A DNA stretch of 64,000 nt from Acanthochlamys bracteata. Lineage: Eukaryota; Streptophyta; Magnoliopsida; Pandanales; Velloziaceae. The first letter of the stretch is position 1. Each line of letters begins with the position of its first letter. The notes beneath the pieces were generated by a model, which worked only from the letters and a program-made list of their open reading frames with translations, searched no databases and was not told the origin of the DNA. The stretch is from contig CM034136.1 in assembly GCA_019914995.1 (NCBI GenBank), positions 1,751,270-1,815,269 on the forward strand, read 5' to 3'. The position numbers were made by a program, and so were the translations under genes. Below, piece by piece: positions 33,445 through 46,885 of the stretch.

Positions 33445-33732
33445 TATAGGGCGTGTTTCAAATGCCCGTAACTCCACTTTCTCCAGTCAGATTTTGAGTT
33501 TTGAACAGTTCACATATTTCAATTACATAAGGAACTCAGAACTCCACTTCCACATGCGGAACTCCAGTTCCAATTTTCTTATTTGCACACTTCCCAATAC
33601 AACTATATTTTTTAATTTTTAACACACTTCCAAAATACTGAACTCCACTTCCACTTTATTTTTCAAAAACTCTACTTTCTACTTTTTACTTTCACGAAAT
33701 TCAGTTACGAGCATTTGAAACACGCCTATAAG
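33445..33732. mobile_element. MITE with long terminal inverted repeats
   Basis: The left end gggcgtgtttcaaatgcccg and the right end, on the other strand, ggcgtgtttcaaatgctcgt match over about 22 bases. Both ends adjoin ATA/TATA, so the target duplication is probably TA-based. The interior repeats actccacttcca units. Related to the copy at 15617-15886. Confidence 0.75.
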
Positions 33733-35255
33733 GAAGCTCTCCTGTCGAGTGACCTACAGCATATTTGTTTTGCATTCTCTATGAAGCTTCACATAATTGA
33801 AGTTTATCAAATATATAACCATGCGAAAAGCATAGATAGGGTGGTGTGGTATAGCAATTGTGTTTGTGTTGTTCACATGTCTGCACTAATTGTAAGTGTA
33901 TATCTTCTCGGAGCCAATTTAATGTATACGAATGTGTAGTAATTATAAACATATATGCTCCTGAATTGGACGCGAAGGTTAGGTCGATTAAAACAACTTA
34001 GAGACAGCCATGAACTTATTGTATTATTAGTTTTTAAAGCTATTTCTTGTTTTATAGAAGTTATAAAATTTTGAATTCTATATCGAAAGTCATAGTTTTA
34101 TTCATTCTCATCTACTAGTTAGTTGTGTTTTTAAAATTTGAATTAAAAAATACAATACAAGTTTTCATTTGTTATTGTCTACTGTGTTGTTAGTGCTATT
34201 GTGGCTTTACTAGTATTATTGCTATCTCTGTATATAGTTGGGAGTTCATTTTATATTTATCTAAATTTATTATACAATAATTTATATGAGATATTTGTGA
34301 AGAGTAAATTGAACAACAAATTAGTACGTGAGTTTATTAATTGAGTTGCTTAGGATATGGCGAATTATTAAATAAATTACATTAGAATTTGTGATTTAAT
34401 ATATATATATATATATTTTTTTTTTGAATTAGAATTAATTTTAGTATAATTGCTAAATAAATTTATCCGAATTACATATACCTCAAATTACCAACGTTAT
34501 GCATATGCTGACTTGTCTCTTATTTTACAAGATAGGTTCTCTTATTATCAACCATTAGTAAAAGTGTTTAATTTTCTAATCATCCAATTTAATGTTGGTA
34601 ATATTACCTATTTTTTTTATTTGGACCAAATTATCATGGTTATAGCCATAATTGGTGGATTTAGATCGATCTATCCAAGTCCATCTGCAAACTATCCATC
34701 GGAATGGTAAACCAATCTGGATCTGCAATTAATTCGTTCGTTCAATTGACCCGAACTAACCCGTATCGACCCGGATAGGTTCCGAATTGACTCGTCGACT
34801 TGATATTTTATTAAAAAAACAAAACTTATACTATATAGTTATATGTATGATACACTGACATTATGATATCTTACAGTTATTACTTATTACAGCATTATAC
34901 GCTCGACCTGAAGCTTGAAGTACTGAACCCACTTCTCTTTGCCTTTTTTTTCGTCCGAGCTCGATTGTCGCTGCTACGCTGGTCAGAACGGTAAATCTGC
35001 GGCTGCTACGTCAGCTCTACTGCTCCACTACTCTAATGTCTGAATGCCTTCGTCACTAGTTGCTGTCGAGTTCAATCGCGACTCCAAATCCTAGTTTGCT
35101 CTAGCTCGATCGGAGCCAGCTCGAATTTCGCTCCGCTGCTCCATCCCGCTCTAATCCGACCATACAAGTTGTTGCTGGCCTTCGATTGCAGCTTCCGCAC
35201 ACTAGTTTGCTCGAGCTGATCACTACCAACTCATTTTATTACTTTACAAAGTATA
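33733..35255. other. AT-rich spacer
   Basis: No supported gene. A short (TA)n-T run lies at about 34400-34425. From about 34900 to 35225 the base composition becomes GC-richer, with tcgctgctac/gctcgagct phrases, but no frame longer than chance. Confidence 0.4.
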
Positions 35256-36520
35256 TTGACTCACAAGAACAGTTTAAGAGCTATGGTAACATCAAGAGAA
35301 TTGACAACCTCATTGTATGTTAAGGAAAGTAAAGGAAAAAAAATTGTTGATGATGTTTTAACTCCTTCATTTTGGATGAAGGGTGCAATTATAGTAAAAC
35401 TTATTGCTCCTCTAGTTCGTATCTTCGTATTGTTGATAGTCATGACAAGCCTTGCATGGGGTTCTTGTTTGAAGCTATTCATAGTGTTAAAGCTGAAATA
35501 TTGAGGGGATTCAAGAGAAATAAGAAAAGAGTTATACCATATCTGAACATTATCAATAATAGGTGGATCCTCAGTTAGGTAAAGTTTTGCATTCAATTAG
35601 TTATTAGCTCAATACTTGTTATCAGTATGATAGCTCTTTTTCTGGAAAGACTACTTCCACTATTTCAGGGCTTCTGGATATTATAGATAAGTATGGTCTT
35701 GGAGATTTTGAGCTGATCAGTAAACTGACTTGTGAAATGAAGCTTTTTAGAAATGTGAAAGGAATTTGGACGTTTTCTTCTATAGCTAATTGTCAAGCTA
35801 TAGCTCCAGATAGTGATACTTACATGATTACTTGATTATTGTATTGTTTTCTATACAATTAGTATTTCCTTTTAGTTGTGTTGTCTAACACTTTTATACT
35901 TTTGTAGATTAACGGTGGATATTAACATATACAAAAATTGGTCATTCATACTTTAAGCCAAACATGTAGTGCTTCATATTCCTGTAGAAATTGGAGCATC
36001 TTTTAGCATATACATTACAAAAAAAAGGAATAGATTGGAGCATTAACGACATAATGATCTTATCTGTGTTCATTGTAACTTGAGATTGACATAAAGGTAG
36101 AACTTGTTCTATCTCTATTATTGTTGATTTTTTTTTGTTCATAATTCTATATGTGTTTCTTTAATGAATTGTATTTACATATTAGGCATTATTTCAAGGG
36201 TCAAAACTATGACCCTGTAGATGTTAGAGAATTTAATGACAATGATGATTGGATAACCATAAATGAACCATCTATTTTAACTAATGTAGAGTTAGATATA
36301 TTTTACAAACAATTGGAAGCATGGTTCATTCAAGAGAAACCCATTAATGGTAGGTATTTTTTCTTTTGTATTTAATTATAATATTAGATGTCAATTGACT
36401 CAATTTAGGATTCTAACTTTTGAAATGAACTTATCCTTTAGATACTGAACCTGACTTGAACGTTAATGATCTTGGTGATGATGAGAATGAAGAGGAAGAT
36501 GATGAACATAGATTTACTTG
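35256..36520 (+). pseudogene. hAT transposase relic (DUF659-type), frameshifted
   Basis: Two overlapping frames together give the DUF659/hAT core. The first frame covers a TPSFW...GA.IVKLIAPLVRI segment from about 35366. The second continues with RIVDSHDKPCMGFLFEAIH from about 35427, then RVIPYLNIINNRW. Past a stop at 35576, pieces such as LLDIIDKYGLGDFELIS and GIWTFSSIANCQAI match the region before the hAT dimerisation domain. An acidic tail (DDEN EEED DEHR at about 36475-36520) follows after 36150-36375 (NDDWITINEPSI). At least one frameshift and one in-frame stop make it inactive. No terminal inverted repeats or 8-bp duplications were assigned. Confidence 0.65.
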
Positions 36521-37740
36521 AGAAATTCTGCTCCCTAACATGCTATGTTAATATGTAGTATTTTGCTTTTTCTAAAGATGATCTTATATTTAGTCTCTAT
36601 ATACATCTCTATAAGCATGAATCTAGAAATAAATAGTATATGCATGAGCTTGAGCATTCCATTGCTAGCATACTTCTTATATACTGTTTGTATACTTCAT
36701 ATGTACTGCTCATTGTCTTATGCTCCCTTTTGGGTGCTAAACTTTTTTTCTTACTGTCAGCATAGAGTTTCAAAATTTTTTTTGATCTAATGTAAGTACC
36801 AGTATGGTAGTCTTCTATATGAAATTTTTTCTTGCCGCTAGCATAGGATTTCCTAGATGTTTCTAATGTAGTATAAGCACTAGTTTGGCAAAGTTGGCAG
36901 CATAGGGTTGCCTATATTATTTTTATCTAGTGTAAGCAGTAGTATGGCATTCATGTATGTAGAATTCTTTTCTTGCTGCCAGTATAGGATTTTCTGCAAT
37001 TGTTTCCTGCATGTGATATGATATAATGTTGTTTCCTGCAACATAGGGTTTCCTTCATTTGTTAGCTGAATTGGGTTGCAACATAGGTTTTCTTGATTTT
37101 GTTAACTGAATACAAAACGGAATTGAATTTTCCTTTACAAAACACAAGTGATAGACAAAACATTCATTTCTTGCATGTTATAACATAATTGATTTTTCCT
37201 TTACAAACTAGATTGCTACAGCTTTTGCTATTTGTTTAGGTGATATCATCTATCTTTTTTATTGTTTTATTTTTCATACAATCCACTTGAGTGTTATAGA
37301 TTTAATATTGTACAGGTAGCACTGGAGGAGTTTACTGACTGTATGATAGAGTTGAAGCCTTAAATTGAAGGTGTTTCTTTTACCCTTCCGTATAGCTGAA
37401 ACCTTAAAGAGATAGGTCTTTAATTTCTGGTCCCAATGTAAAGCTTTGAATGTTGTTAGAAATTGAGTTATTGCTATTAATGATATGATGAGTTTGTTAT
37501 TTTTCAGTTGGTATTATTGTTGAAAATTAGAAATTCAAATTTGTGTCACATTTATAGTTAAAATTTGAAAACTAGATGTTGATATATTTTTGGTAAATGG
37601 TCTTTCTGTTTGGATTGGAGTCACATTAGTGTTGAGTCTTGGTGTCTGAAATTTGGATTGAAAATAGATCTTGCTGTCTCTTACAATTGCAAATGAGTCT
37701 TGCTGCGTGCTCACTGTACTGTGACTGCTGTTTGAACTAG
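36521..37740. other. Spacer upstream of the L9 gene
   Basis: AT-rich. Between about 36740 and 37090 the phrase gcatagggtttcct/agcataggatttcct recurs about six times at irregular 60-100 base intervals, suggesting a diverged short tandem repeat. No gene seen. Confidence 0.45.
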
Positions 37741-37894
37741 ATGACAGGTCAAGCCACGACCCGTCGATTCGGATCCGGGTCGATGTTCCGGTCCCATTTT
37801 TATTCGGGAACCCCAAATAAAACCTTTTCATTGTTTCGGTCACGCCTTAACTTCGGTTCCAGCCGGCTACTGAGACAAAAATATCCGACCTCCG

Positions 37895-40758
37895 ATGGCG
37901 CACTACGCCACCTCCCTACGCCGTGGCATCAGCGGAAGCATCACTAACCCGTTGTTGTTTTCCGGCCAGGGGCTTAGGTATCGGAAACTCGAAGCCATCC
38001 TCACCACAGTGAGTATTTTCGTTCCTCTGGATTCTTCTGCTTTACTCTTGGGCAAAAGTGGAGAGCAAGTAGTTGGTTGAGATTGAGATGTTGTTTTGTT
38101 TGATTTGGTTAGAGTATTGAGAAGCTTGGAAAAGCTGGGGAGACGGTGAAGGTGGCTCCCGGGTATTTCCGGAACCACTTGATGCCAAAAATGCTCGCTG
38201 TCCCAAACATCGAAAAGTACGCATTTTTAATACGCGAGCAGCGGAAGGTGAGATCTTTTGTTCTTGCCCTCCTGTGATTATTAATTTTATGATTATTATT
38301 ATTCAATCATATGAATTTAATAGATGTCAAAGTGGATTGCTTTTATAAATTCTGTAATACTGGAATTTTCAGTTTACAAGTTTAAAGCATAGTGTGCGAA
38401 GAGCACTTGAATGATGGAGAAAAATATGACTATGCCACTGAATGATGTAGCTTGAAATGTATTAGCAATTAAAAAGAAGTGCCATTTTGATCAACAAGCA
38501 GACTTAGCTTTGCACATTTCTTGACTATAAGCTGGTTTCAGATGATTCTCCTTAAAGGGACTGATATTATTTTATTATCTTGTTTCTACTATCAAACAAC
38601 CTGGTAGAACATGAAGGGAGTGACATTATTTACGTTGGCTGATGTCCCTCTCCTTTTATTTCTGATGGTAATTGGCTGATGTCCCTCTCCTTTTATTTCT
38701 TCTCATGGTAATTGGTTGAGGTCAATATTAGTGCAAATTACTAACTTGTTGTTATGCAGTGTTTGTTCAGCACATTGTTGGTATTTCTATATTGTTAGTG
38801 CCTCATTGATATGTTATCATCAATTCTGGTCATGTATATGATATTCATGAAGATTAATAGCTTGAACAACGAATGTTGAATTTCACTGTTATTGATATCT
38901 AATTTCAATCTTTGAGCAGCTATATCAACGGGAAGAAGAGGAAGAAGTTCAAGAGGTTTTGAAGACAGAGGTAGATGAGAAAGCTGCGGAGGTATGGTAT
39001 CTCATATAGCCATAGTATTTCAGTGATTTTACTCTTTGCTCATTTAGAGACCACCTGATTATGAAAATAAGCAAGCTGCATATCGTCATTCATTGGTTTG
39101 CTGCTTAATAAGGAGACCTTGGGTCATCCTGTGGGTTGTTGGTCTGGTAGGATAGACGAATTATATGCTAATTAGCTAATACAAACTTCCGTTCTTTTTC
39201 CTTTTTATTAGTAACAATCATGTAGGAGATCCTCAAAACTTGTTTGGACTTTTTATTTAAGCATGGTTCTTTGTCAATGTCTCTGATGATAAGGGTCTTG
39301 CAGTTGGATCAAATTATCAGAGCATATATATTTTTAAGAATCTTAGTGCACAATAAATTTTCAATGCATAGGACATCTCTTTAGTATCCAAGGATACTGT
39401 TTACATTTTGCTGATAAGATTTACGGATTTTGTAATTCTGTATTTCTAAACACGGCATATGAGGATTTCTATATATAGTTAGTAAGTGATGGTGAAATTG
39501 TTGGATCTCCTTTAGTTTAGGATATGGAAATATCGGATAAATGCTTCTCGTGATGGGGTTTTACAGTCAAGCATCATTGTTGGTTGCTGCCTTAGGTTTG
39601 GCACTTAAGAGTTTTATGAAGCTTTTAGATAAAAAGATTAGTATGGAGTGATGTTCCTCGCATAACGTGTTACATATTTTTGTTGTTTTAGTTTGATATT
39701 TGCTACTATTTCCATCCATAGCACATTCCTTTGTCCTGCAAAGGCATAATGCGTTGCTAAATTGCTCCTATGAAGCTTGTGTTACTTTGAACTTATTCTA
39801 TTGGGTACATTTGTAATCATAGTGCGATATATTGAAACTTCCTTTTCTGCTTCTTGCCTATTAAAGAAAGTAAAGATGAAAGAGTATCAAGCAGCGGCCA
39901 AACGCCTAAATAATGCTCATTTGGTGAGTTACCACTTTCTTTCATTAATCATGTCGTGAAATAGTTTGGTGCCAATCGTTTCATGAGACCAGTTAGAGAT
40001 ATGTTTTTCATAATATTAAACATAAAAACCGTTGAGAAGGTTTTAGGAAAAAGTGTAAAACTTTCATGTTTCTAAACTTTTGACATTGATGTTGTAGGTA
40101 TTAAGGAGATTTATCCAGGTTGACAATGAATTGCGTTCGCCAGTGACGAAAGAAGAGATTGTGGCTGAGGTATGACTATGTCCTTATTTTCAGCCATCAT
40201 AGTGTAAATATTTTTGTAATATTAGTAAGGCATCATCTGGCGTATTGGAGTATAGTGTTACTTTCTTTACAAAGTACATTACATGTGCACCCACTTTACA
40301 CTGCCTATAGCACAAACATAGATCATTTGAATATCCATACTCTTTGCAAAAGATTCTACAGTTACTTTCATGATTGACAACATAAACATTCAACCTAATG
40401 GGTGAGATAATTACAGAAAACTATGCATAGGCTTAAGAAGGTCCTACCTGTAGCTTTTAATTCTTATGCCTCAACACGATGCCTCTACCACGCACACAGA
40501 AACCTAAAAAAGAATTTTGTTGTAGTATCGGGACTAATTAGAGTTTATATTGATATTATTAACAATAATTCTGGATCTGCTCCTTCTCATCAGGTGGCAA
40601 GGCAGTTGTGTGTTAATATTCACCCAGATAATTTGCATCTAACTTCACCATTACAATCATTGGGAGAATTTGAGATTCCACTTCGCCTCCCAAGGCAGAT
40701 TCCTAAGCCAGAAGGATTACTCCAGTGGACCTTAAATCTCAAGATCAGGAGAAAATGA
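37895..40758 (+). CDS. Ribosomal protein bL9, mitochondrial-type
   Basis: Exons: 37895-38008, 38113-38247, 38920-38991, 39867-39923, 40098-40169, 40594-40758. Every intron is GT-AG at phase 0 and the total is 204 residues. Residues 1-28 (MAHYATSLRRGISGS...) are Arg/Ser-rich without acids, as in a mitochondrial presequence. The bL9 N-domain follows: KLEAILTT, then GKAGETVKVAPGYFRNHLMP (about 43-62), the conserved rRNA-binding segment with its K-A/K-G...V-x3-G-Y/F-x-R-N signature, then an ALV-type strand and the long connecting helix (EEEEEVQEVLK to AKRLNN). The C-terminal domain is present but diverged. Role: binds large-subunit rRNA near the L1 stalk. Start: the first ATG after a GC-richer leader beginning near 37740. 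Lack of a longer transit peptide argues for mitochondria over plastid. Confidence 0.92.
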
Positions 40759-41576
40759 CAAATGCTGTTACTGTTGGAGCATTTTCAAGCACTTGGGTGT
40801 TAACTCGTGCTGAACATATGTATTTTTTATTTGCTTGACTAATCATCATTTCCCAATACAGCCGTTTACTATAGGTTAATTGTAAGCAATTCCTGGTAAG
40901 GGGTAAGGTTTTTACCCCTGACATTTATTCCTGCGGCTTCGTTTGCTTTAAAAGAGGATGCTTTGTTGACAGGGAAGGGCTTTGTTTTGTTGCATGCTTG
41001 TTCTACGTAGCTGTATTTTTTAAGACTCGATCGTATTCTTTCTTGTAATAGTTCTGTTTATTGGTCTGTTCCCTGTTGTGCTAAAAGCCTTTAGCAATAA
41101 TAGAATACTGTCTGGCAGATATGTTAGCGTATGAATCACGTTCACATAACACAGCACTGAAAAAAGCTTTACATAACTGTGGAACCTGGGTTTAACTGTT
41201 TATAGTTCGATTACATGATTTTCACCAAGTTGCAAAACAATGAATTCATTGATTTCAGTCAAGGTCGACATGAACTTATGTATCTGGAATTGAATTGCGT
41301 AGAAATGAGTTTAAGAACTGGTCTGTGATCTACAGCATGCCACATTGCGGATAGGGAGGGAAGTCTCTTGAAGTTCATTACCGCTGGTGTTATTCGATCC
41401 CTGAACATTGGGCGTCTCATGTAATAGAACCCAATTACCACAACAAGTTTCCTGAACGGAACCACCAGCAAAAAACACGACAATCGCAAAGGACCAGAGC
41501 ACAAACATCCCTGTTGCCCTCAGGTCTCACCGTGACAAAGCGCTTGCCGTCTCTCTGCCTGGGCCGCTACATCTAA
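40759..41576. other. L9 3' flank and spacer
   Basis: The first 300 bases should be L9 3' untranslated sequence. The minus-strand frame at 41508-41311 begins with a signal-peptide-like hydrophobic run but has no recognised domain; see rejected items. Confidence 0.4.
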
Positions 41577-41861
41577 CCGAGGCGCCTGCACTCTTGCTCC
41601 TACGAAGCGCTCGCGAGCTGGCTGCTTCAACCCGATCAGCAGCTACTTCTGCTCATGATTGACTCTTTACGTCTGGCCTCTAAATTAAGTCATCAGATAT
41701 GCGCTTATGACTGTAGGATTGAAGGAAATATTCACCTGGACTTTTTGGGTAATAACTGCAGACATTCCGCAGAACCCAGTAGGTTTCCGATGGAGCTTAA
41801 CGGCAAAATAGAGGCTATCTACGAGTATAATGACCACAAAATTGTAAAGCGTTCTAGATGA
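41577..41861 (+). pseudogene. Possible gene fragment in a GC-richer island, unidentified
   Basis: A frame open from a stop at 41574-41576 to TGA at 41859-41861 encodes 94 codons-worth of sequence, including YEALASWLLQPDQQLLLLMI then DSLRLASKLSHQICAYDCR. The composition is clearly more protein-like, and the DNA more GC-rich, than the surroundings. I do not recognise the family. It could be an orphaned exon or a remnant of a translocated gene. Confidence 0.25.
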
Positions 41862-44170
41862 AAACTACTAGGTACCCACTGAAGTATTGAGCTTGAAAGC
41901 GTGAGCTTCAATTAGAACTAAATCCCGTCAATAGCTTTGATTCCAGCTTGTTAATGCAATTCTTCAGGAGACGAACGAAAAACGACCATATTCTAATCTT
42001 ATAAATTTGATAGATAAACTAGTAAACAATACGGTCTCACTAATGCATAGGCTCATCCGTGTAGGATGGATTCGCACGCAGAATCCTATTATCCTCTATT
42101 ACTATTGAGGTGATCAAAGACAAAAGTTATCAAGAGTATTGATCTCTTTAGTTGACCTTGGTCTCCCCATTCCCTTTCCTTTCCCCAACATTTTCTGAGT
42201 TACGGACCAACAAACAATCTTCAAGAAAAAATGTTTGCATCAGATTTAGAATTCCGGTTATGAAAAGCGGTTCAACATATAATCTGAATTACATTGCTTC
42301 TTGCTGTTTCAGAAAGAACATTGCCAACTGGACTATTTCTTCTCTAGAAGAATGCTTCTGATTCTGCGAATGCAATACGTCAGCTGGCTGTGGTTTCCAG
42401 GACTTCAAATAGTACCTTTAGTCTGAGCTCTCTACTTATTAAACAGCTCGTTTTACTTAAAATAATACGTAAACTTGCGGTCTAGCATCAATATACACTG
42501 TGAAGGAAATTCTGCTCACCATGTACAATTAACGGCTTGTTTATTTCACATAAGTGACTCGGAAGTGACTTTCGTTCACCAAAATCACCTTCGCTGATCT
42601 TATATATTTACTTTCAAGAACTCACTTTTTAGCAACACTTTTCTCCAGAAACTCACTTTTAATCAAGTAACATACGCTCTTAGGCTATAAAATATACTTT
42701 GATTCCCATATCAACATGATTGAAATGATGATATTTCCAACAGACCAATAGTATTTAGCTTCATCCAATTATATATCTGGACACTTCAATCTCTCACAGT
42801 ATCACGGCGGACGCAGTTATGTCACTCCCTGATTCCATTTCTATTCTATGATTCTAAAGCTGTAATACGAATTTTCTCAATCAGAGAGTAGACATATGCA
42901 AGATTATGGAGAATCAAGACACTTACTGTGCACTTGGTAAAACCTTATTGGCATGCAATTACCAAAAGAGATTTTGCAACTTATAAAGAAAATTGCAACT
43001 TATAGAAAGAAAGGATATACCTTGTCTATCACACCAAACACTTTGGCTTTGACAGAGTCCATGCAGAATGGTCGTTGCATCACCTTAGAAACCACTTCCA
43101 CAGGCTAACCAAAAAGAAAACAGAAACGTCAAAATGCTTTTCCATTTTCAGGAATTTGGAAAGATTATTCCAAACACTTTCCCCAGTGTGCTTTGCCAGA
43201 AGCTTGAAACTAGAAATAAATTTCAGCAAAGAGAATGGAATAAGAAACAACAATAATAGAGGCAAGCTAAAGAAAAAAAAAATCGTCAACTAGTAATGAC
43301 TAATGAGAGAGTGAGGAATTTAATCGTGAACTGGAAGTGAAAGACCATGCAATGTTTTTTATCTTATTGTCTATTAATCTTAGCAGGCTTCAGATAACAT
43401 ATTTAGATACACAAAAGTGGAATTAAGATATGAAAATAAATTTTATGAATTACAATCAAAACTAGAAAAAGTACTAGTACTATTATTTAAAGAGAAATAA
43501 TACTCTTGATTTCAATTTAAAATCTAAATCTTATCTACCTCTACAACAATTTACATAAATACATGCTTTCTCTTCTGAATGTCTGCAGGAACAAAAGTTA
43601 CCTAAAATTTTAAATTAGCTACACAATGTGAATGCTCTTACAACGGGGATATGCTGTTGTTGGACAATTTTTTCTTAAGGTGTCTGTTCTAATCCACAAC
43701 TGTTCATAGTACAAGTCTTGAAAAAGAAGCAACTGTCTGCAAGACTGCGGCTGCTAATAAGAGCTTCAAATTTATCCGCTTGCTAGCCAAGCATCCATTC
43801 ATACAAACGCCTTACATAAACGGCAAGATATCATAGTTATTTGAATAAGTTTTATTTGATACACCTCTTTTCTAGTATATATGACAATAAGTTTATAAGT
43901 CACAGGACTTTGTGATGATAGATTCATGTAACAAAATTATCTTGTAGGCTCAAAGCAAGGTCCAAGTAGAACATTCCCCTTGCTTATAAAAAAGAAAGTA
44001 GCATAGCAAGAGCTTTTTCATTCTACATTAATTAATTGTGTTAATCTAGCAGCAAAATGCAAGTTTCTATTGACAAGATCAAAATCTTGTAAAGAAGCCA
44101 ATGTTGTTAGGTCCAACAGTTAGTTTAATTAAGTCCATATAAAAATAAAAATAAAAAGATGTGAAGACAC
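41862..44170. other. Spacer, no gene seen
   Basis: AT-rich. A segment at about 42532-42685 (cttgtttatttcacataagtgactc ... actcacttttaatcaagtaac) resembles the short MITEs with actcactt units but ends could not be fixed. No supported coding sequence. Confidence 0.35.
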
Positions 44171-44960
44171 TATGAGTTTCAAAACCCATTAGTTTATGCT
44201 TTTGTGTTGGATTAGATTTTCTAGAGTATGGCCGGCCCTTCAGATGTAATCATTGTCTTTAAAATTAATTCCTCTAGTGTTGTATCTCAAAATAGTACTA
44301 TTAGAGCCGATGGCTTAACTAAAATGATACAACCGGTACACGTAATAGCTTCCCTGATAGTATGATGAGCGTGTTAAGAGCGGTGTGACTCGCATGAGAT
44401 TCCGCATGACTAAGAGTGATTGAAAATAAGTTGGCTCCGAAAGATTGGTTCTTAATTGCTCGATTATGATATATGGATAAGGTGACTAGAGCATACTGTA
44501 GCTCTCCCTAGGAGCATTGTGAGCTAGTTTAGAGGAGTATAACTCTTATAGCTTCCACATGATGAGTGGTGATTTAAAACAAATTGAGCTTTGAATGCTA
44601 GCTCTTAGAGTGCGGTTACGGTGTTCGGAGCCAAATTTGACTAAAATCTTGAACTAGTGGCGTACTTAGAGTGCAGTAACAGTGCTTGGATGAGGAGGAA
44701 TAATATGAGTGACTCAACTTAGGAGTAAGATTGTTCATTGAGTTGAATTAGTCCAATATGAAAATAAACATAAGATAAAAATGGGGGTTTATATACTAGA
44801 GATTTTCAAATATATTAGCTTAAGCTTTTGATTTGAATTGAATTTTCTAATGTACGGACCAAGCCCTTCATGTGAAATTTTTATGTATAAGGTAAACTCC
44901 TCTAGTGTTGAATCCGCTAAACAGAAGTTCTAGCCGATCAATCTACCTCTTTAGCATAAC
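44171..44960. repeat. Diverged direct repeat, ~600 bp apart
   Basis: The block at about 44205-44315 (gattttctagagtatgg, cggcccttcagatgtaat, taattcctctagtgttgta, agccgat) recurs at about 44835-44945 (aattttctaatgtacgg, caagcccttcatgtgaaat, taaactcctctagtgttga, agccgat). The order is the same and the spacing is about 620 bases. Short LTR-like direct repeats would give this pattern, but no ends, primer site or coding sequence were found. Confidence 0.45.
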
Positions 44961-46885
44961 TAAAAAACATCGCCTGCGGGCATTCGACAAAGATAAGATG
45001 AAACACAGTAGGTTGTTGAATCATTGATGAATAACATAATTTCAGTCGCATATATGCTAAACATAATATCAAGGGATATGTTACTGAAAATCCCATTATG
45101 CAAGTGATCATGAACCGCCGACCTTTCTTTCCAGCAGCTAGAAGTTGGCAGGCCTGACCAATTGCAGGCTCCAACTTCTACTGTTTGGATCTGTAGCAAG
45201 ATAGGGAAAATACAAGCGACTCTAAGCGTAAGATAATGAATGATTAACCAGAGAAAAAATTGAAGTCCTTATTAGGTCCCTGAACATTTATAATCTGGTC
45301 ATATTAGTTCTTTAACTTTCAGAATACGTTTACTGATCCTTGAACTTCTTTTGGCTGAGTTGTTTGGTTGCTATCTTATCCGCTTATGGCGAGTACATCA
45401 CAATCATTAAGATTGAAGCGGCCGTTATTCAAATAGCTGTTTTAGAACTTGTGGTTGGGCAATGAACGTAAGGAAAATCCACTCAAGTCATTAGTTTAAA
45501 TCAAGTTTTAAAGGCTAACCATGTTACCGTTCGTAGGAATACGGAAGAGATACTGGTAGCGAAGCATAGTAAATACACAGATTAGTGACTAAGATACATT
45601 TATTGTACAGCTATTTTGGTTAGGTTTGGATGCTGTTATCAATGCACTGCTTATGTATAATATGCCTTTTAGTTTCGTTAATCTTACGACACCTCCATGG
45701 GGTTTTTGACATGGTTCTGCGGTATGCATATTTGTGGAGCAAGAACTTTGGACTACGCATTCTCCTAGAAGAACTTTTTCTTTCTGTCCTGTGTGTTAGC
45801 TGGGAAGCTTTCTCTTGATGCACATAATAGTTATTTCTTCCAGTAATTTCCTGCAAGTAGTATTGTCTTCATAATTGCCAGGCTGATTTTCTTTGCAATA
45901 TTTCATCTTTTCTTGCTTTGCAGCATCTTTTAAGTCATGCCATTCCATTTGGAACAGGTAATTACCGTGGTGTCATTCCTTATATAAAATCCTGAAAGTT
46001 GCAGATTTAGTTGTTTTACTCTTATCTTTATATTAAAATATTAGCGTCTCATAACATGCATAGTCTGTAGTTTAAATACAGGTGCACAGATCGATTTAAG
46101 TTAAAGCTCAAGGTGGGAAGTTTAAACTGACTGCAAAGCAATTTCCTCAACTTTCCATCAACTGCTTACCTTGGTAGGAATGCAACAAAACACGAGTATC
46201 CTTTCTCATCACGGTTGAATACCAATTTTTGCTAACACTAGACAGATAAAAAATTACTTTGCAACTTATGTATTAAAGACACCTAATACCATGAATATCA
46301 ATGGTCTTCAAATGGACCAATAAGAGTTCCTCTGCAATATGCTATAACAAATGATCAAGCCCTTAACATCAATATCGTGTGCCAGACCTCTTCGTCGACA
46401 ACATATACTGGATGCAACTCGGGACTTGCAAACTTCAATCATATAGCTAAGAACAGGTGAAACTGACTGTTTTTTCCACGGTGAAAAGGATTACATGGTA
46501 CAAAATTTGAGACCATAGTAGGCAATTTACAAATTATTTTTTAATCTTTGAAAACGGTTTGGTGATTGTATGAACTAAATCTTAATAAGGACTTATTGTC
46601 AGCGAGACAATTGAGCAAAATAAGTTCTATTATTGATTCTAGTCCATCGAAACAAAATTCTCTGTTGGTGATTAAATTATTAAAAAAAAGTGTCTTTCAT
46701 ACATATAGCATCAAGAGAAACGAAGATATTACTTTCAAGCGCTTTTCTGGGATTTGACTTTGTGACCAGAAAAAAAGAAGAAGAAAGAACTCTATTATTT
46801 TCAAGAATTTGAAAAGCGAAACCTCTTAAAAATTCTCTTCTATGTGTATGCGGGGTGCGATGGAGCAAACTATTCTTTCACCTTT
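44961..46885. other. Spacer downstream of DHD-SDH
   Basis: A forward-strand exon-like segment at 45925-45957 has a pyrimidine-rich ttgctttgcag acceptor before it and a gtaattacc donor after it, but no neighbouring exons could be linked. Nothing else is supported. The 300 bases or so before 46886 should contain the DHD-SDH 3' untranslated region. Confidence 0.3.

Noticed and set aside
35942..36142. Minus-strand frame within the hAT relic
   Set aside because: No domain, and it lies opposite the transposase-like reading.
41259..41508. Minus-strand frame starting with a signal-peptide-like run (MFVLWSFAIVVFFAGG)
   Set aside because: The hydrophobic start is attractive and an acceptor-like acag lies just before it, but the remaining 45 residues match nothing I know, and an overlapping frame is equally long. 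Not enough support for a gene.
46680..46868. Candidate last exon of DHD-SDH after a cacatag acceptor, giving a five-residue tail
   Set aside because: A better exon at 46929-46886 has a tttgcag acceptor, the right phase and the family's APxxLxR C-terminus.
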